Notes: generated by a model not told the origin, from the letters alone. Shown: positions 29,746-39,136, counted from the first letter of the stretch. The stretch is DNA of 64,000 bases from Parapedobacter koreensis (GCF_900109365.1 NZ_FNZR01000004.1:310001-374000); one strand, 5' to 3'. Program-made: numbers and translations.

Positions 29746-30909
29746 ATGAATAAACGAACTATTGTGATGAAAAAAAGTGTTGTATTGCTGCTAGTCTGCG
29801 GGATGTTTATCTCATCATTTACCGCATATGGCCAGACCCATGTAAAAGTAATGTACGAGCAGGGGAAATATGGAGGTTGGCCGGCAAACTGGGGCATGTG
29901 GAACTGGGGAAATGAAATTCTCGTCGGCTACTCTTATGCCAATCATAAAGACATCAGTGGACACGGCCACTCCTATGATCCAGCAAGTAGCCTGACGAAG
30001 TTTTCGCGAAGCGTAGACGGCGGGCTTACGTGGACCATGGAGGATGCGTACGAAAACGGTATCACAGAATCAACATGGGAAAACAACCTTGGTGAACGGT
30101 CAAAGAAGGCGACTAAATTAGCCGAACAAATCGACTTTTTAAAAGCGGATTTCGCCATGACGTTTCGGATGCGCGGAGAATTATTTGGAGGCACGTCGTT
30201 TTATTACACCTATGATCGGGGCCGTCATTGGGAAGGCCCGTATGAGCTGACTGTTCCTTTTTCAGGACCAGCGCCAACGGGCATCGTGTCCAGAAGTGAT
30301 TATATCATTGAAGGCAAGCATTCGATGACTGCCTTTTTGACCGTTGGGTTCGGAGATGACGAAAAGAATTGGCGGCAAGTCGCTTGTGTGCGTACAGACG
30401 ATGGGGGAAAAACATGGCAGCATCTGTCTTGGATCGGACCCGAAGGGATTAATTCGATCATGCCGTCATCGGTGAAATTAGGTGCTGGCAAATTGTTGAC
30501 GATCATCAGACGCACCAAGCCCGCTATGATGGTAACCTTTCTCTCTGAGGACAATGGAAAGACATGGACGCAATTAAATGATCCGGTCAAAGTAGACGCC
30601 AATGGACACCCACCGGCTTTGTTGAAACTAAAGGATGGAAGGTTGTGTTTGGTTTATGGCATCCGGGAAGCTACTACCATGGATGATGGCATCGGCATGT
30701 ACGTCACCTTTAGCAGCGATGAAGGAAAGCACTGGAGCAAGCCTGAATTGCTCCGGGGCAAGGATGGTGCGGCTTGGGACATCGGCTATCCCAGGGCCAT
30801 TGAGCTACCGGATGGAAAAGTTGTGGCGACGTATTATTATAACAATGTCAACTGGGGCGATAAATACCGGTACATCAGTGCAACGATTTTTGACCCAAAA
30901 CAAAAATGA
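29746..30909 (+). CDS. Sialidase-fold beta-propeller protein, secreted copy 1
   Basis: 387-aa protein with a cleavable Sec signal (FISSFTAYGQ). The rest is a sialidase-superfamily six-bladed propeller with five Asp-box-like turns: SVDGGLTW (89-96), TYDRGRHW, TDDGGKTW, SEDNGKTW and SSDEGKHW. Candidate pocket residues lie in FRMRGEL and IIRRTKPAM, but the classical GH33 arginine-triad FRIP motif is not obvious. It is about 60 % identical by eye to the next gene, a tandem duplicate. Probably releases a terminal acidic sugar in the periplasm; family and substrate are uncertain. MKKSVV at 29767 is an alternative start. Confidence 0.7.
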   Translation: MNKRTIVMKKSVVLLLVCGMFISSFTAYGQTHVKVMYEQGKYGGWPANWGMWNWGNEILVGYSYANHKDISGHGHSYDPASSLTKFSRSVDGGLTWTMEDAYENGITESTWENNLGERSKKATKLAEQIDFLKADFAMTFRMRGELFGGTSFYYTYDRGRHWEGPYELTVPFSGPAPTGIVSRSDYIIEGKHSMTAFLTVGFGDDEKNWRQVACVRTDDGGKTWQHLSWIGPEGINSIMPSSVKLGAGKLLTIIRRTKPAMMVTFLSEDNGKTWTQLNDPVKVDANGHPPALLKLKDGRLCLVYGIREATTMDDGIGMYVTFSSDEGKHWSKPELLRGKDGAAWDIGYPRAIELPDGKVVATYYYNNVNWGDKYRYISATIFDPKQK

Positions 30910-32087
30910 TGATGAAAAATATATTCAATGAGTGCGGCCTATTGGTGCTTGTCGCTTCACTGACCATTTTCGGTTGTGAAAATGCACCAAAGCAGGAAAA
31001 TACCACGGTGGCTGACAGTATCTATCACACCAAGGTATATTATGAGGAAGGCAAATATGGCGGTTGGCCTGCCAACTGGGGCATGTGGAATTGGGGCGAT
31101 GAAATCTTGGTTGGCTTTACGAAGGCCGATCACGAAGATCGGCAGGGCCATACATTTAACCAAGCCTCATCCGTTACGATGTTTTCGAGGAGCAAGGACG
31201 GTGGGCATACATGGACGATGGAAGATGCCTTTAGCCAGGGAATTACGGAAGCCACCGTTGAGCATAATGTCGGCGAACAATCCAAATCGGCAACACCGCT
31301 CGATACGCCTATTGATTTTACGCAGCCTGATTTCGCGCTGACATTCCGCATGACCCATATGCTTGATGGCCCTACATCTTTTTATTTTACAACGGATCGC
31401 GGCAAAACGTGGAATGGAGCCTATCAACTCCAGGTGGATTTTCCGGCACCAAAACCTGTGGGCATAGTATCCCGTACGGCATATCTTATCGAAGGGAAAC
31501 ACGAAATGACCGCGTTCTTAACCGTGGGATTCCGGAAAGCGGATAGTGACTGGCGGGAGGTGGCTTGTGTGCGGACGACGGATGGAGGCATTACCTGGAA
31601 ATTTCTGTCTTGGATAGGCGAACATGCGATCAACTCCATTATGCCCGCGGCAGTGAGGCTGGGGCCTCAAAAATTGCTCGCACTGATCCGCCGTACAAAA
31701 CCAGCGGAGATGGCCGCATTTATCTCAGAAGATAACGGGTTGAGCTGGACCAAAATAGCTGATCCGGTAAAAGTAGATGCAAATGGACATCCACCTGCAT
31801 TGTTGAAACTCAAAGACGGCCGTCTTTGTTTGGTATACGGAATCAGGCACCCCGAAACAATGCCTGACGGACGTGGCATGTACGTCGTCTATAGCAGCGA
31901 TGATGGGCAAACGTGGACCACTCCGCGGCAAATCCGGGGTGGAGATGGGTCTAATGGCGATATTGGATATCCGAGATCCGTGGAGCTGCCCAATGGACAG
32001 GTGGTAGCGACTTATTATTACAATAATGCGGAAGCGGGCGATAAATACCGGTATATCGCGGCAACTATTTTTGATCCGCAATCGTAA
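30906..32087 (+). CDS. Sialidase-fold beta-propeller lipoprotein, copy 2
   Basis: 393-aa paralogue of the preceding gene, sharing the KYGGWPANWGMWNWG opening, Asp-box turns (SKDGGHTW, TTDRGKTW, TTDGGITW, SEDNGLSW, SSDDGQTW) and the end block GDKYRYIAATIFDP. The N-terminus has a probable lipobox Cys (LTIFGCEN), so unlike copy 1 it is likely anchored in the outer membrane, possibly at the surface. The start codon overlaps the previous stop by 4 bases. Two compartments for one activity would suit surface trimming followed by periplasmic completion (inference). Confidence 0.7.
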   Translation: MMMKNIFNECGLLVLVASLTIFGCENAPKQENTTVADSIYHTKVYYEEGKYGGWPANWGMWNWGDEILVGFTKADHEDRQGHTFNQASSVTMFSRSKDGGHTWTMEDAFSQGITEATVEHNVGEQSKSATPLDTPIDFTQPDFALTFRMTHMLDGPTSFYFTTDRGKTWNGAYQLQVDFPAPKPVGIVSRTAYLIEGKHEMTAFLTVGFRKADSDWREVACVRTTDGGITWKFLSWIGEHAINSIMPAAVRLGPQKLLALIRRTKPAEMAAFISEDNGLSWTKIADPVKVDANGHPPALLKLKDGRLCLVYGIRHPETMPDGRGMYVVYSSDDGQTWTTPRQIRGGDGSNGDIGYPRSVELPNGQVVATYYYNNAEAGDKYRYIAATIFDPQS

Positions 32088-32102
32088 AAACGCTGAACGG
32101 CT

Positions 32103-33503
32103 ATGAAAAATAACCAACATGAAAGTAATACGTTTGACGTCATTGTTTGCGGGGGTGGTCCTTCCGGGGTGGCGGCTGCGCTTTCAGCAGCAAGACGTGG
32201 AGCGAAAACGCTTCTTGTGGAGCGCTATGGATTTTGCGGTGGGATGGCCACCGCCGCCTTAGTAAATCCTTGGTGCGGGCACGAATTTACTGACCAGGCA
32301 ACGGGTAGAAATGGCGCAATCATTGGCGGTGTTTTTAAGGAAGTGGTTTCGGCGATGCATGAAAAAGGAGGATACGGTTCGGAATTGTCTCCGGCGGCGT
32401 TTGACGATGAATTGCTGAAGCACGTATATGACACGATGTTGCTGGAGGCAGGTGTAGTCCTCCGGTACCATTCCTTTTTGAAAGCCGTCCATATGCGTGG
32501 CGATACCATCACCTCCATTGACGTGTTTTCGAAAGGAGGGGGCGAAACGCTGTTTGCAAAGCAATTTATCGATTGTTCGGGCGATGCGGATTTAGCAGCG
32601 ATGGCAGGCATGCCCTTTGATGTTGGCCGGCCCGAAGATGGCTTAACGCAGGCGATGACCGTAAGTTTCAGGATGGCCAATGTAGACAAGGCCGACATGT
32701 TGGCTACGCGCAACCTACGGAAAGCGCGGGCACTTGTTGAACCTTATTTTCAACAAGCACTTGCCGACGGCAGCCTTTACTATCCTTATCGCCCGTTTGT
32801 GCATTTCTACGATTATCCCCGACCGGGGATACTCCATTTCAACATGACGCGTATCAATGAAGTTTCCGGATTGTCAGCCATTGATTTGACGAAGGCCGAA
32901 ATTGAAGGGCGGCGCCAGGCCTATGTAATAGGGGAGTGGCTCATCAAGAACGTGCCCTGGTTTAAGCATGCCTTCGTGGAAAAGGTGGCCTGTCAGGTAG
33001 GCGTGCGGGAGACCCGTCATATCCATGGCCTTTATAAGCTAACACAGGACGATATTGTAAATGCCACAAAGTTCAGCGATGGGATTGCCCGGTCACGGTA
33101 TTTCATTGACATCCATAATCCGAAAGGTGCTCACGATGTACAGCAGAAGCCCGGTGAACAAGGGGCTGTACGCAGAGATTTTGGTCCGCCGGAAGGGGAT
33201 TATTACGAAGTACCGTTTCGCTCCCTGATAACGGAAAACTTCCCCAACTTGATTGTCGCATGCCGTGGATTGTCAGCCACACACGAAGCCTCCGCTGCGG
33301 TACGGGTGATGGCCACGATGCATGCCATTGGCGAAGCAGCGGGCATTGCCGGGGCAACGGCCGCTCGGGAGGATAAACGTGTGCAGGATATCGATGGGAA
33401 GTGGTTGAGGCACCAAATTCCTTTTATGCAGGAGCCACCTGATTTTGGTGCGCTTTGGAAAGCCGCCAATGGATATCCATGGACATTGATCGCTTCGGTC
33501 TGA
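32103..33503 (+). CDS. FAD-dependent oxidoreductase (FAD_oxidored family)
   Basis: 466-aa flavoprotein without signal peptide, so cytoplasmic. The dinucleotide-binding motif GGGPSGVAAALSAARRGAKTLLVE begins near residue 16, followed by the FCGGMAT motif. The second FAD block QFIDCSGDADLAAMAGMPF is near 153-171 and the C-terminal flavin contact CRGLSATHEASAAVRVMATMHAIGEAAG is near 408-435. This family occurs in many Bacteroidota polysaccharide loci but has no settled activity. Oxidation or reduction of a sugar hydroxyl or sugar acid is the usual guess. Confidence 0.75.
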   Translation: MKNNQHESNTFDVIVCGGGPSGVAAALSAARRGAKTLLVERYGFCGGMATAALVNPWCGHEFTDQATGRNGAIIGGVFKEVVSAMHEKGGYGSELSPAAFDDELLKHVYDTMLLEAGVVLRYHSFLKAVHMRGDTITSIDVFSKGGGETLFAKQFIDCSGDADLAAMAGMPFDVGRPEDGLTQAMTVSFRMANVDKADMLATRNLRKARALVEPYFQQALADGSLYYPYRPFVHFYDYPRPGILHFNMTRINEVSGLSAIDLTKAEIEGRRQAYVIGEWLIKNVPWFKHAFVEKVACQVGVRETRHIHGLYKLTQDDIVNATKFSDGIARSRYFIDIHNPKGAHDVQQKPGEQGAVRRDFGPPEGDYYEVPFRSLITENFPNLIVACRGLSATHEASAAVRVMATMHAIGEAAGIAGATAAREDKRVQDIDGKWLRHQIPFMQEPPDFGALWKAANGYPWTLIASV

Positions 33504-33521
33504 AAGAAGAAGATTTTGAGG

Positions 33522-36344
33522 ATGAAAAGGATGATTTTTTTCTTTATTGCGCTATTCGTATCGGCTTCGGCACATGGACGGCCGGAGCCCACGCTTAGTC
33601 GCACCGGTATTATCTTGGACACCGACGCAAATAATGAATTGGATGACCAGCATGCGCTTGCCTATCTGCTTTTAAATACCCAAGCGTTCAATGTGCTTGG
33701 TGTCACGGTGAATGCTACACATGGGGGCGGTGCCATCGAACGGCACTATGACGAAGCATACCGGGTATTGCAATTATGTGGGGCGGAGCAGCAAACACCG
33801 CTTTTAAAAGGGGCTAATGCTGACTTTGTAAGTATCCTGCCCATGATTGGAAAGGATTCGTATGATGGGAAGGAAGCGGTGGAATTCATTATCAACAAAG
33901 CTAAGCAGGCGACTACCGCAGACAAACTGACCATCATTGCCGTTGGGAAACTTACAAATATTGCGTTAGCGCTGAAAAGCGATCCAGCGGTTGCTTCAAA
34001 CATGAGGGTCGTTTGGCTTGGGGGAAATTATCCCCAAGAGGGTGAGTATAATTTAAAGGCGGATACAGCTGCATTGAATTATGTGCTGAAAAATACCGTT
34101 GAGTTTGAGATGGTAACCGTGCGGTACGGTAAGGACTCCGGATCGGATGCAGTACGGATTAAACAAGCTACCATTCAATCGGAGATGCCAGGTAAAGGGC
34201 CAACGGTACCATTTGATGTTATTGGTCGGCATGGGGGCAAATTTAGGACCTTTGGGGATTATTCGGTGAGTTTATTTGAGCACATCAGTTATAAGGATAA
34301 ACAGCGAACAAGGGCATTATTTGACGTAGTGCCCCTTGCCATCGTAAAAAATCCAACATGGGGGAAAAGCCGTTTGATACCAAGTCCGTTATATATTGAT
34401 GGCCAATGGGTCGAACAGGCGCACAGCAACAGGTATATCACACTTTGGGAACATTTCGATGGTGAGGCGATTGTGCAAGATTTTTTATCGTGCTTCCAGC
34501 ATGCAGCTCCGGCAACCGACGGCTTTTTGGCGGACAGATGGAGCTTCGAAGATACCGCAATCCCCTTGGCCAACAGCGCCCGTACGCAGCGCGACACCAG
34601 TAAAGGGATTCAAAAACGGGGCGATATTTCTTTTTCCGACGGCTTAGCTGAATTAGCTGCCGGGACAGGGCGGGATGATGCGCTTGAGGGACGAAGTGGT
34701 GCAATCAACCAGAAAGAATTTACTGTTTGGATGAGACTCAAGCTTTCCAGCGATTCGCTATCTCCTACTGGCCAGGATGGAAAGTCTGAATTTCTCCAAG
34801 TAGGAGGCATAAAACTGTATTATCTTACGGATAAGGGAGCGGGGAAAGGCACGTTTTATGGTTTGGATGGCAATCTGGTAGCCAAGGAGCGATTGGTGGA
34901 GCTATCACCTCCGGCCAAAATAAACATCGACTTTGATTCCTGGATTCAAGTGGCATTGACCAAGAAAAATGAACAGGGATTCGATAACTATCGGGTTTAT
35001 TGCCGCATAGAGAATGCAAATAAAAATCTGGTAAACTGGGTTTATTTGGGGCATTTACAAGGGCTTGCGGGGGATAATGGTGATGGGTTAGCGATAGGTA
35101 ACTTATCCACGGAATACCCACTGACACGCGGGCTCCTTATCGACGAATTGCGCTGTTACGAAAGGTGCCTGAACGATCAGGAATTGTTGGATATATGGCC
35201 TTCCCTCACCGGGTTCGGTAGCTATCCTGAAAAGCCCTATGGTACGATTATCGATTACAGCCCTGCGAAGACTGGCCGGTATATCGCCGGTTCGCCATCT
35301 ATTGCCGTATTGGATGATGGTAGCTACTTGGCGAAAGGGGATGATTATGGGCCGGCGGTGGGTGTCAGTGAGCTTGCCCGGATCTATAAATCAGTGGACA
35401 ACGGTGCATCATGGAAACCAATCAGTGAAGTTGAAGGGATTACGTGGGCAACACTTTTTACCCACCGTGGGGCGGTCTACCTAATAGGAACCAGCGCAGG
35501 CCACGGTTTGGGGCATGCCATTATCATGAAGTCAAATGACGGTGGAGTCACTTGGACACAGCCGATAGATGCCGACAATGGACTGCTTTTTTCAGACCTT
35601 TCTTACCATACGGCACCAGTCCCCGTCATTATCCATAACGGCAGAATATGGCGCGCCATGGAGGATGAAAAAGGAGAAGGCGGTTGGGGTAAAAATTTCA
35701 GGGCCTTGATGCTGAGTGCTCCTGTTGATGCAGACTTAATGAAGGCCTCGAATTGGACGGTTTCTGAGCCATTGGGCTATAATGCTCAATGGTTAGATCG
35801 GCAGTTCAACGGTTGGCTGGAAGGAAATGCCGTGGTTTCACCCCAAGGCAACATCGTCAATATGTTGCGGGTAAGCATGACCCAGGGTGGTGGAAAAGCG
35901 GCCATTATCAGATATGATGCATACGGGAAGAAGCCGAACTTCGATCCTCAGCAAGATTTTATCGATTTTCCCGGCGGAAGTACCAAATTTCATGTCTTGT
36001 TTGATTCAGTTTCGAATAGATATTGGGCACTGTCCAATGCCGTGTTAAAAAAACATGAAAATGAGCGTCATACGCAAGGGATGATCAGAAACACACTCGT
36101 GCTTATGTGTTCTGCCGACTTAGCACATTGGGAGATCATTGATACCGTTTTGTACCATCCAGATGTGGCCAAACATGGCTTTCAGTATCCGGCTTTTGCA
36201 GTTGATGGTGAAGATATTGTACTGGTTTCAAGGACAGCTTATCACGATGACTTTGGAGGGGCATTTAGGCAGCACGATGTTAACTACTTCACTTTCCATC
36301 GCATAAGACAATTTAGAAAGTTACTGCCAAGAAAGGAGGAATAG
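33522..36344 (+). CDS. Secreted nucleoside hydrolase-like / LamG-like / sialidase-fold fusion
   Basis: Large 940-aa exported protein. A Sec signal (MKRMIFFFIALFVSASAHG) precedes an inosine-uridine nucleoside hydrolase-like domain (about 25-330) with a calcium-binding acidic cluster D33-x-D35 ... D41-D42. That cluster has a two-residue insertion relative to classical IUNH enzymes. A LamG/concanavalin-like beta-sandwich follows (about 345-560, ending LLIDELRCYERCL). A propeller with Asp-box turns (SVDNGASW, SNDGGVTW) occupies about 565-900. IUNH domains break N-glycosidic bonds of ribosides, and an exported copy fused to a propeller is unusual. Start set at ATG 33522 rather than TTG 33516. Confidence 0.7.
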   Translation: MKRMIFFFIALFVSASAHGRPEPTLSRTGIILDTDANNELDDQHALAYLLLNTQAFNVLGVTVNATHGGGAIERHYDEAYRVLQLCGAEQQTPLLKGANADFVSILPMIGKDSYDGKEAVEFIINKAKQATTADKLTIIAVGKLTNIALALKSDPAVASNMRVVWLGGNYPQEGEYNLKADTAALNYVLKNTVEFEMVTVRYGKDSGSDAVRIKQATIQSEMPGKGPTVPFDVIGRHGGKFRTFGDYSVSLFEHISYKDKQRTRALFDVVPLAIVKNPTWGKSRLIPSPLYIDGQWVEQAHSNRYITLWEHFDGEAIVQDFLSCFQHAAPATDGFLADRWSFEDTAIPLANSARTQRDTSKGIQKRGDISFSDGLAELAAGTGRDDALEGRSGAINQKEFTVWMRLKLSSDSLSPTGQDGKSEFLQVGGIKLYYLTDKGAGKGTFYGLDGNLVAKERLVELSPPAKINIDFDSWIQVALTKKNEQGFDNYRVYCRIENANKNLVNWVYLGHLQGLAGDNGDGLAIGNLSTEYPLTRGLLIDELRCYERCLNDQELLDIWPSLTGFGSYPEKPYGTIIDYSPAKTGRYIAGSPSIAVLDDGSYLAKGDDYGPAVGVSELARIYKSVDNGASWKPISEVEGITWATLFTHRGAVYLIGTSAGHGLGHAIIMKSNDGGVTWTQPIDADNGLLFSDLSYHTAPVPVIIHNGRIWRAMEDEKGEGGWGKNFRALMLSAPVDADLMKASNWTVSEPLGYNAQWLDRQFNGWLEGNAVVSPQGNIVNMLRVSMTQGGGKAAIIRYDAYGKKPNFDPQQDFIDFPGGSTKFHVLFDSVSNRYWALSNAVLKKHENERHTQGMIRNTLVLMCSADLAHWEIIDTVLYHPDVAKHGFQYPAFAVDGEDIVLVSRTAYHDDFGGAFRQHDVNYFTFHRIRQFRKLLPRKEE

Positions 36345-36426
36345 CTGTAAAATAGCATCCAGCAATCGGGATTACCGAAATGAGCCTTATATTAGCTTGC
36401 TCAATGGGGATACAGAAAAAAATGTT

Positions 36427-37557
36427 ATGGAAAAGTTAGTAAACGCATTGCTATTAGCCCTATCCTCTTGTTGCTTAGCCTGTCAATCAATCGACAGCGG
36501 TAACATCGACAAATCCGACCTTCCAGAATTGGCCGAGCCGGGTGTGGGTGCTTATCTAAAAGGCCAGTTGGTTTATCCCTTGGACAACAAACCGACACCA
36601 CAATGCCATGCGTCCACTATCGTGGAAACACCAGAAGGGCTGGTTGCTGCGTTTTTTGCAGGTACGGAGGAAGGGGATCCCGATGTCGGTATTTGGATTT
36701 CGCGCTTGGTGGACAGTACGTGGATGCGGCCTATAGCAGTTGTGGATGGCGTGGTCAATGACACGTTGCGGTATCCGTGCTGGAATCCGGTTTTGTTCCA
36801 TCCCGATGGTGGAGACCTGATGCTCTTTTATAAGGTTGGCCCCAGTCCGCAGACTTGGTGGGGAATGCTGATGACTTCGGTTGATAATGGTGAAACGTGG
36901 TCTGCACCGAGAAAGCTGGGTGAGGATCCAAAAATCGGGCATCTACTGGGGCCAATAAAAAATAAACCCATACAGCTTGGCAACGGCACCATCATCAGCC
37001 CAACCAGTATTGAATATCCGAAGGGTGACGGTGAAGACCAGGATTGGCGCGTCTATTTCGAAGTCAGCAGGGACTTGGGACAGACATGGGAAGTCGTTGG
37101 CCCCATCAATGATGGTGTCGAATTTGACGCTATCCAGCCGAGCGTGCTGACGTATCCCGACGGGAGGTTACAGGTAATTTGCCGCACACGGCAGGATGTA
37201 TTGGCCGAAAGCTGGTCAGAAGATAATGGCCATACGTGGAGCAAGATGATAGCGATGCCGCTGCCCAACCCAAATTCCGGCACGGATGCGGTGACCTTAA
37301 AAGATGGACGTCAACTGCTGGTTTATAATCATTCCACGAGGAAAGGCGAGGAGCCGAAAGGACGTAATGTACTGAACCTGGCCCTATCGGATGATGGAAA
37401 GGACTGGAAGCCAATAATGACATTGGAAAACGAACCCATTGAAGATGGCTATGCTTATCCGGCTGTTATTCAATCGTCAGATGGTTTGGTGCATATCACT
37501 TACACTTACAACAGGCGATCGGTAAAATACGTGGTCGTCGATCCGGAGGCTATGTAA
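36427..37557 (+). CDS. BNR_2-type sialidase-fold lipoprotein
   Basis: 376-aa exported lipoprotein (signal LALSSCCLACQS with lipobox Cys). Sialidase-superfamily propeller of the BNR_2 subtype: CHASTIVETPEGLVAAFFAGTEEGDPDVGIWISR, YPCWNPVLFH, DNGETWS, RDLGQTWE, EDNGHTWSK and GYAYPAVIQSSDGLVHITYTYNRRSVKYV. It is clearly a different subfamily from the tandem pair at 29.7-32.1 kb, so the locus carries two kinds of exo-acting propeller plus the fusion protein. BNR_2 proteins are often labelled exo-alpha-sialidase without biochemical proof. Confidence 0.72.
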   Translation: MEKLVNALLLALSSCCLACQSIDSGNIDKSDLPELAEPGVGAYLKGQLVYPLDNKPTPQCHASTIVETPEGLVAAFFAGTEEGDPDVGIWISRLVDSTWMRPIAVVDGVVNDTLRYPCWNPVLFHPDGGDLMLFYKVGPSPQTWWGMLMTSVDNGETWSAPRKLGEDPKIGHLLGPIKNKPIQLGNGTIISPTSIEYPKGDGEDQDWRVYFEVSRDLGQTWEVVGPINDGVEFDAIQPSVLTYPDGRLQVICRTRQDVLAESWSEDNGHTWSKMIAMPLPNPNSGTDAVTLKDGRQLLVYNHSTRKGEEPKGRNVLNLALSDDGKDWKPIMTLENEPIEDGYAYPAVIQSSDGLVHITYTYNRRSVKYVVVDPEAM

Positions 37558-37590
37558 AAATACCTACTTTTGTGCTGTGAAACCAATAAC

Positions 37591-37971
37591 ATGAAAGATT
37601 ATAAAGCATATTTTATCATACCGGCTCCGCCGGAACTGGTTTTTTTGGCACTTACCACCGCGGAGACTATCCGGCTGTGGACGGGCGACGAGGCGGTAAT
37701 GGTTGCCGAGCCAGGCAGCGAGTTTTCGCTTTGGGACGGGGCGATAGTGGGCAAAAACCTGTCGTTTGAGCCCGGCAGGCAAATCGAACAGCAATGGTAT
37801 TTCGGCGAGCAGGAACAGCCTTCCATCGTGGTCATCAAACTGCACGATCATAAACACGGGACGTCAATGGAGATACGGCAAAGCAATATCCCCGATGAGG
37901 AATACGATGACCTTGTGGAGGGGTGGCGCACCGAATATGCGGGAGCGCTCATCGACTTCTATACGGAGTGA
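37591..37971 (+). CDS. START-like/SRPBCC domain protein
   Basis: 126-aa single-domain protein of the Bacteroidota START-like (SRPBCC, Aha1-related) family. Conserved blocks are YFIIPAPPELVFLALTT, TIRLWTGDEAVM, EFSLWDGAIVGKNLSFEPG, QQWYFGEQEQPSIVVIKLH and EYDDLVEGWRTEY. The fold encloses a hydrophobic ligand cavity, but the ligand is not known. The ORF reaches back to a GTG at 37570; the ATG matches family starts. It is found widely as a single-copy conserved gene, so it may be unrelated to the glycan locus. Confidence 0.85.
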   Translation: MKDYKAYFIIPAPPELVFLALTTAETIRLWTGDEAVMVAEPGSEFSLWDGAIVGKNLSFEPGRQIEQQWYFGEQEQPSIVVIKLHDHKHGTSMEIRQSNIPDEEYDDLVEGWRTEYAGALIDFYTE

Positions 37972-37999
37972 AATTTCACCACGTCTTTAACGTCAATTT

Positions 38000-39112
38000 A
38001 TGGCTCAGTATACAAATAGTGATGCAACGGGGCGCGGGCAATCACGGCAACGCCTGGTGTCGTTGGATGCCTTCCGCGGATTTACCGTGGCTGCGATGAT
38101 TATTGTGAACACGCCAGCGAGCTGGAATCACGTGTTTCCACCATTGCTGCATGCGACTTGGCATGGGATTACACCTACGGACTGTGTTTTCCCGTTTTTC
38201 ATTTTTATTGTGGGGATCGCCATCACCTTGTCCTACGACAAGCTTAAGGCAACAGGGGCCTCCACGAAACAAGTGGTATGGAAAACCCTTAAGCGCGCTT
38301 CCGTCATTTTTCTCTTAGGCATATTTTTAGGCTTGTTTCCCGAGTTCAATTTTTCCGAAATCCGCGTTGCTGGTGTGCTGCAACGCATCGCGCTTGTGTT
38401 TTTGGCATGTGCGTTCTTGTTTTGGTACACCAACTGGAAACAGCAGGCGCTGATTGGCGCCGTTGTGCTGGTGGTTTATTGGATGGCGATGGTGTGCATT
38501 CCGGTTCCGGGTGTAGGAATGGGCTTGCTGGAGCCGGGTAAAAACCTTGCCGCCTGGGTGGATAATATGCTAATGCCCGGCAGGATGTGGCAGGGCACAT
38601 GGGATCCGGAAGGCCTGCTTAGCACGCTTCCAGCCGTAGCAACCGGGATTTCGGGCATGTTAATCGGCAGGCTTATCGCGAATCCCAATGTATCAAGAGA
38701 ACAAAAGGTGGCTTGGATGTATTTGCTGGGATTATCAGCTTTTGTCCTGGGCTCGGTATGGGGGTGGGTTTTTCCGATCAACAAAAACTTATGGACAAGC
38801 CCGTATGTCCTCTATACGTCCGGATTGGCTTCCATGGTATTGGCTTCGTTATTTTTTGTTATTGAAGTATTAGGCGTGAAAAAATGGGCGACTGTTGGCG
38901 TGATCTTCGGGAGTAACGCCATCGTGGCCTATGTGCTGGGAAGTATCATACCCAGTGTGCTTGCACCATTGAATAACTGGTATGTTATGAACGTGGTGGA
39001 AGGTAGGAACTGGGCTGAATTGGCATCACTGCTGTGGGCCGTAGGGGTATGCTTCTTGTGCTATATTCCCATTTACCTGCTTTACCGGAAAAAAATATTC
39101 GTCAGAATTTAA
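38000..39112 (+). CDS. Heparan-glucosaminide N-acetyltransferase-like membrane protein (DUF5009/NagX type)
   Basis: 370-aa polytopic inner-membrane protein, about ten helices. Family signatures are RLVSLDAFRGFTVAAMIIVNTPASW with the candidate catalytic His in HATWHGITPTDCVFPFFIFIVG, then RIALVFLACAFLF and GTWDPEGLLSTLPAVATGISGML. Relatives include eukaryotic HGSNAT, which moves acetyl groups across a membrane onto amino sugars, and NagX of Bacteroidota GlcNAc loci. It may acetylate a sugar or help its uptake. An acetyl esterase gene follows after 24 bases. Confidence 0.8.
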   Translation: MAQYTNSDATGRGQSRQRLVSLDAFRGFTVAAMIIVNTPASWNHVFPPLLHATWHGITPTDCVFPFFIFIVGIAITLSYDKLKATGASTKQVVWKTLKRASVIFLLGIFLGLFPEFNFSEIRVAGVLQRIALVFLACAFLFWYTNWKQQALIGAVVLVVYWMAMVCIPVPGVGMGLLEPGKNLAAWVDNMLMPGRMWQGTWDPEGLLSTLPAVATGISGMLIGRLIANPNVSREQKVAWMYLLGLSAFVLGSVWGWVFPINKNLWTSPYVLYTSGLASMVLASLFFVIEVLGVKKWATVGVIFGSNAIVAYVLGSIIPSVLAPLNNWYVMNVVEGRNWAELASLLWAVGVCFLCYIPIYLLYRKKIFVRI

Positions 39113-39136
39113 TAACTTACGAAACCTTATAAACTT

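Noticed and set aside
17756-37557. Canonical sialic-acid (Neu5Ac) utilisation locus
   Set aside because: SusC/D, sialidase folds, an NAL-family aldolase and an SSS carrier suggest it, but the epimerase NanE, the ManNAc kinase and NagA/NagB are absent and the aldolase loop is atypical.
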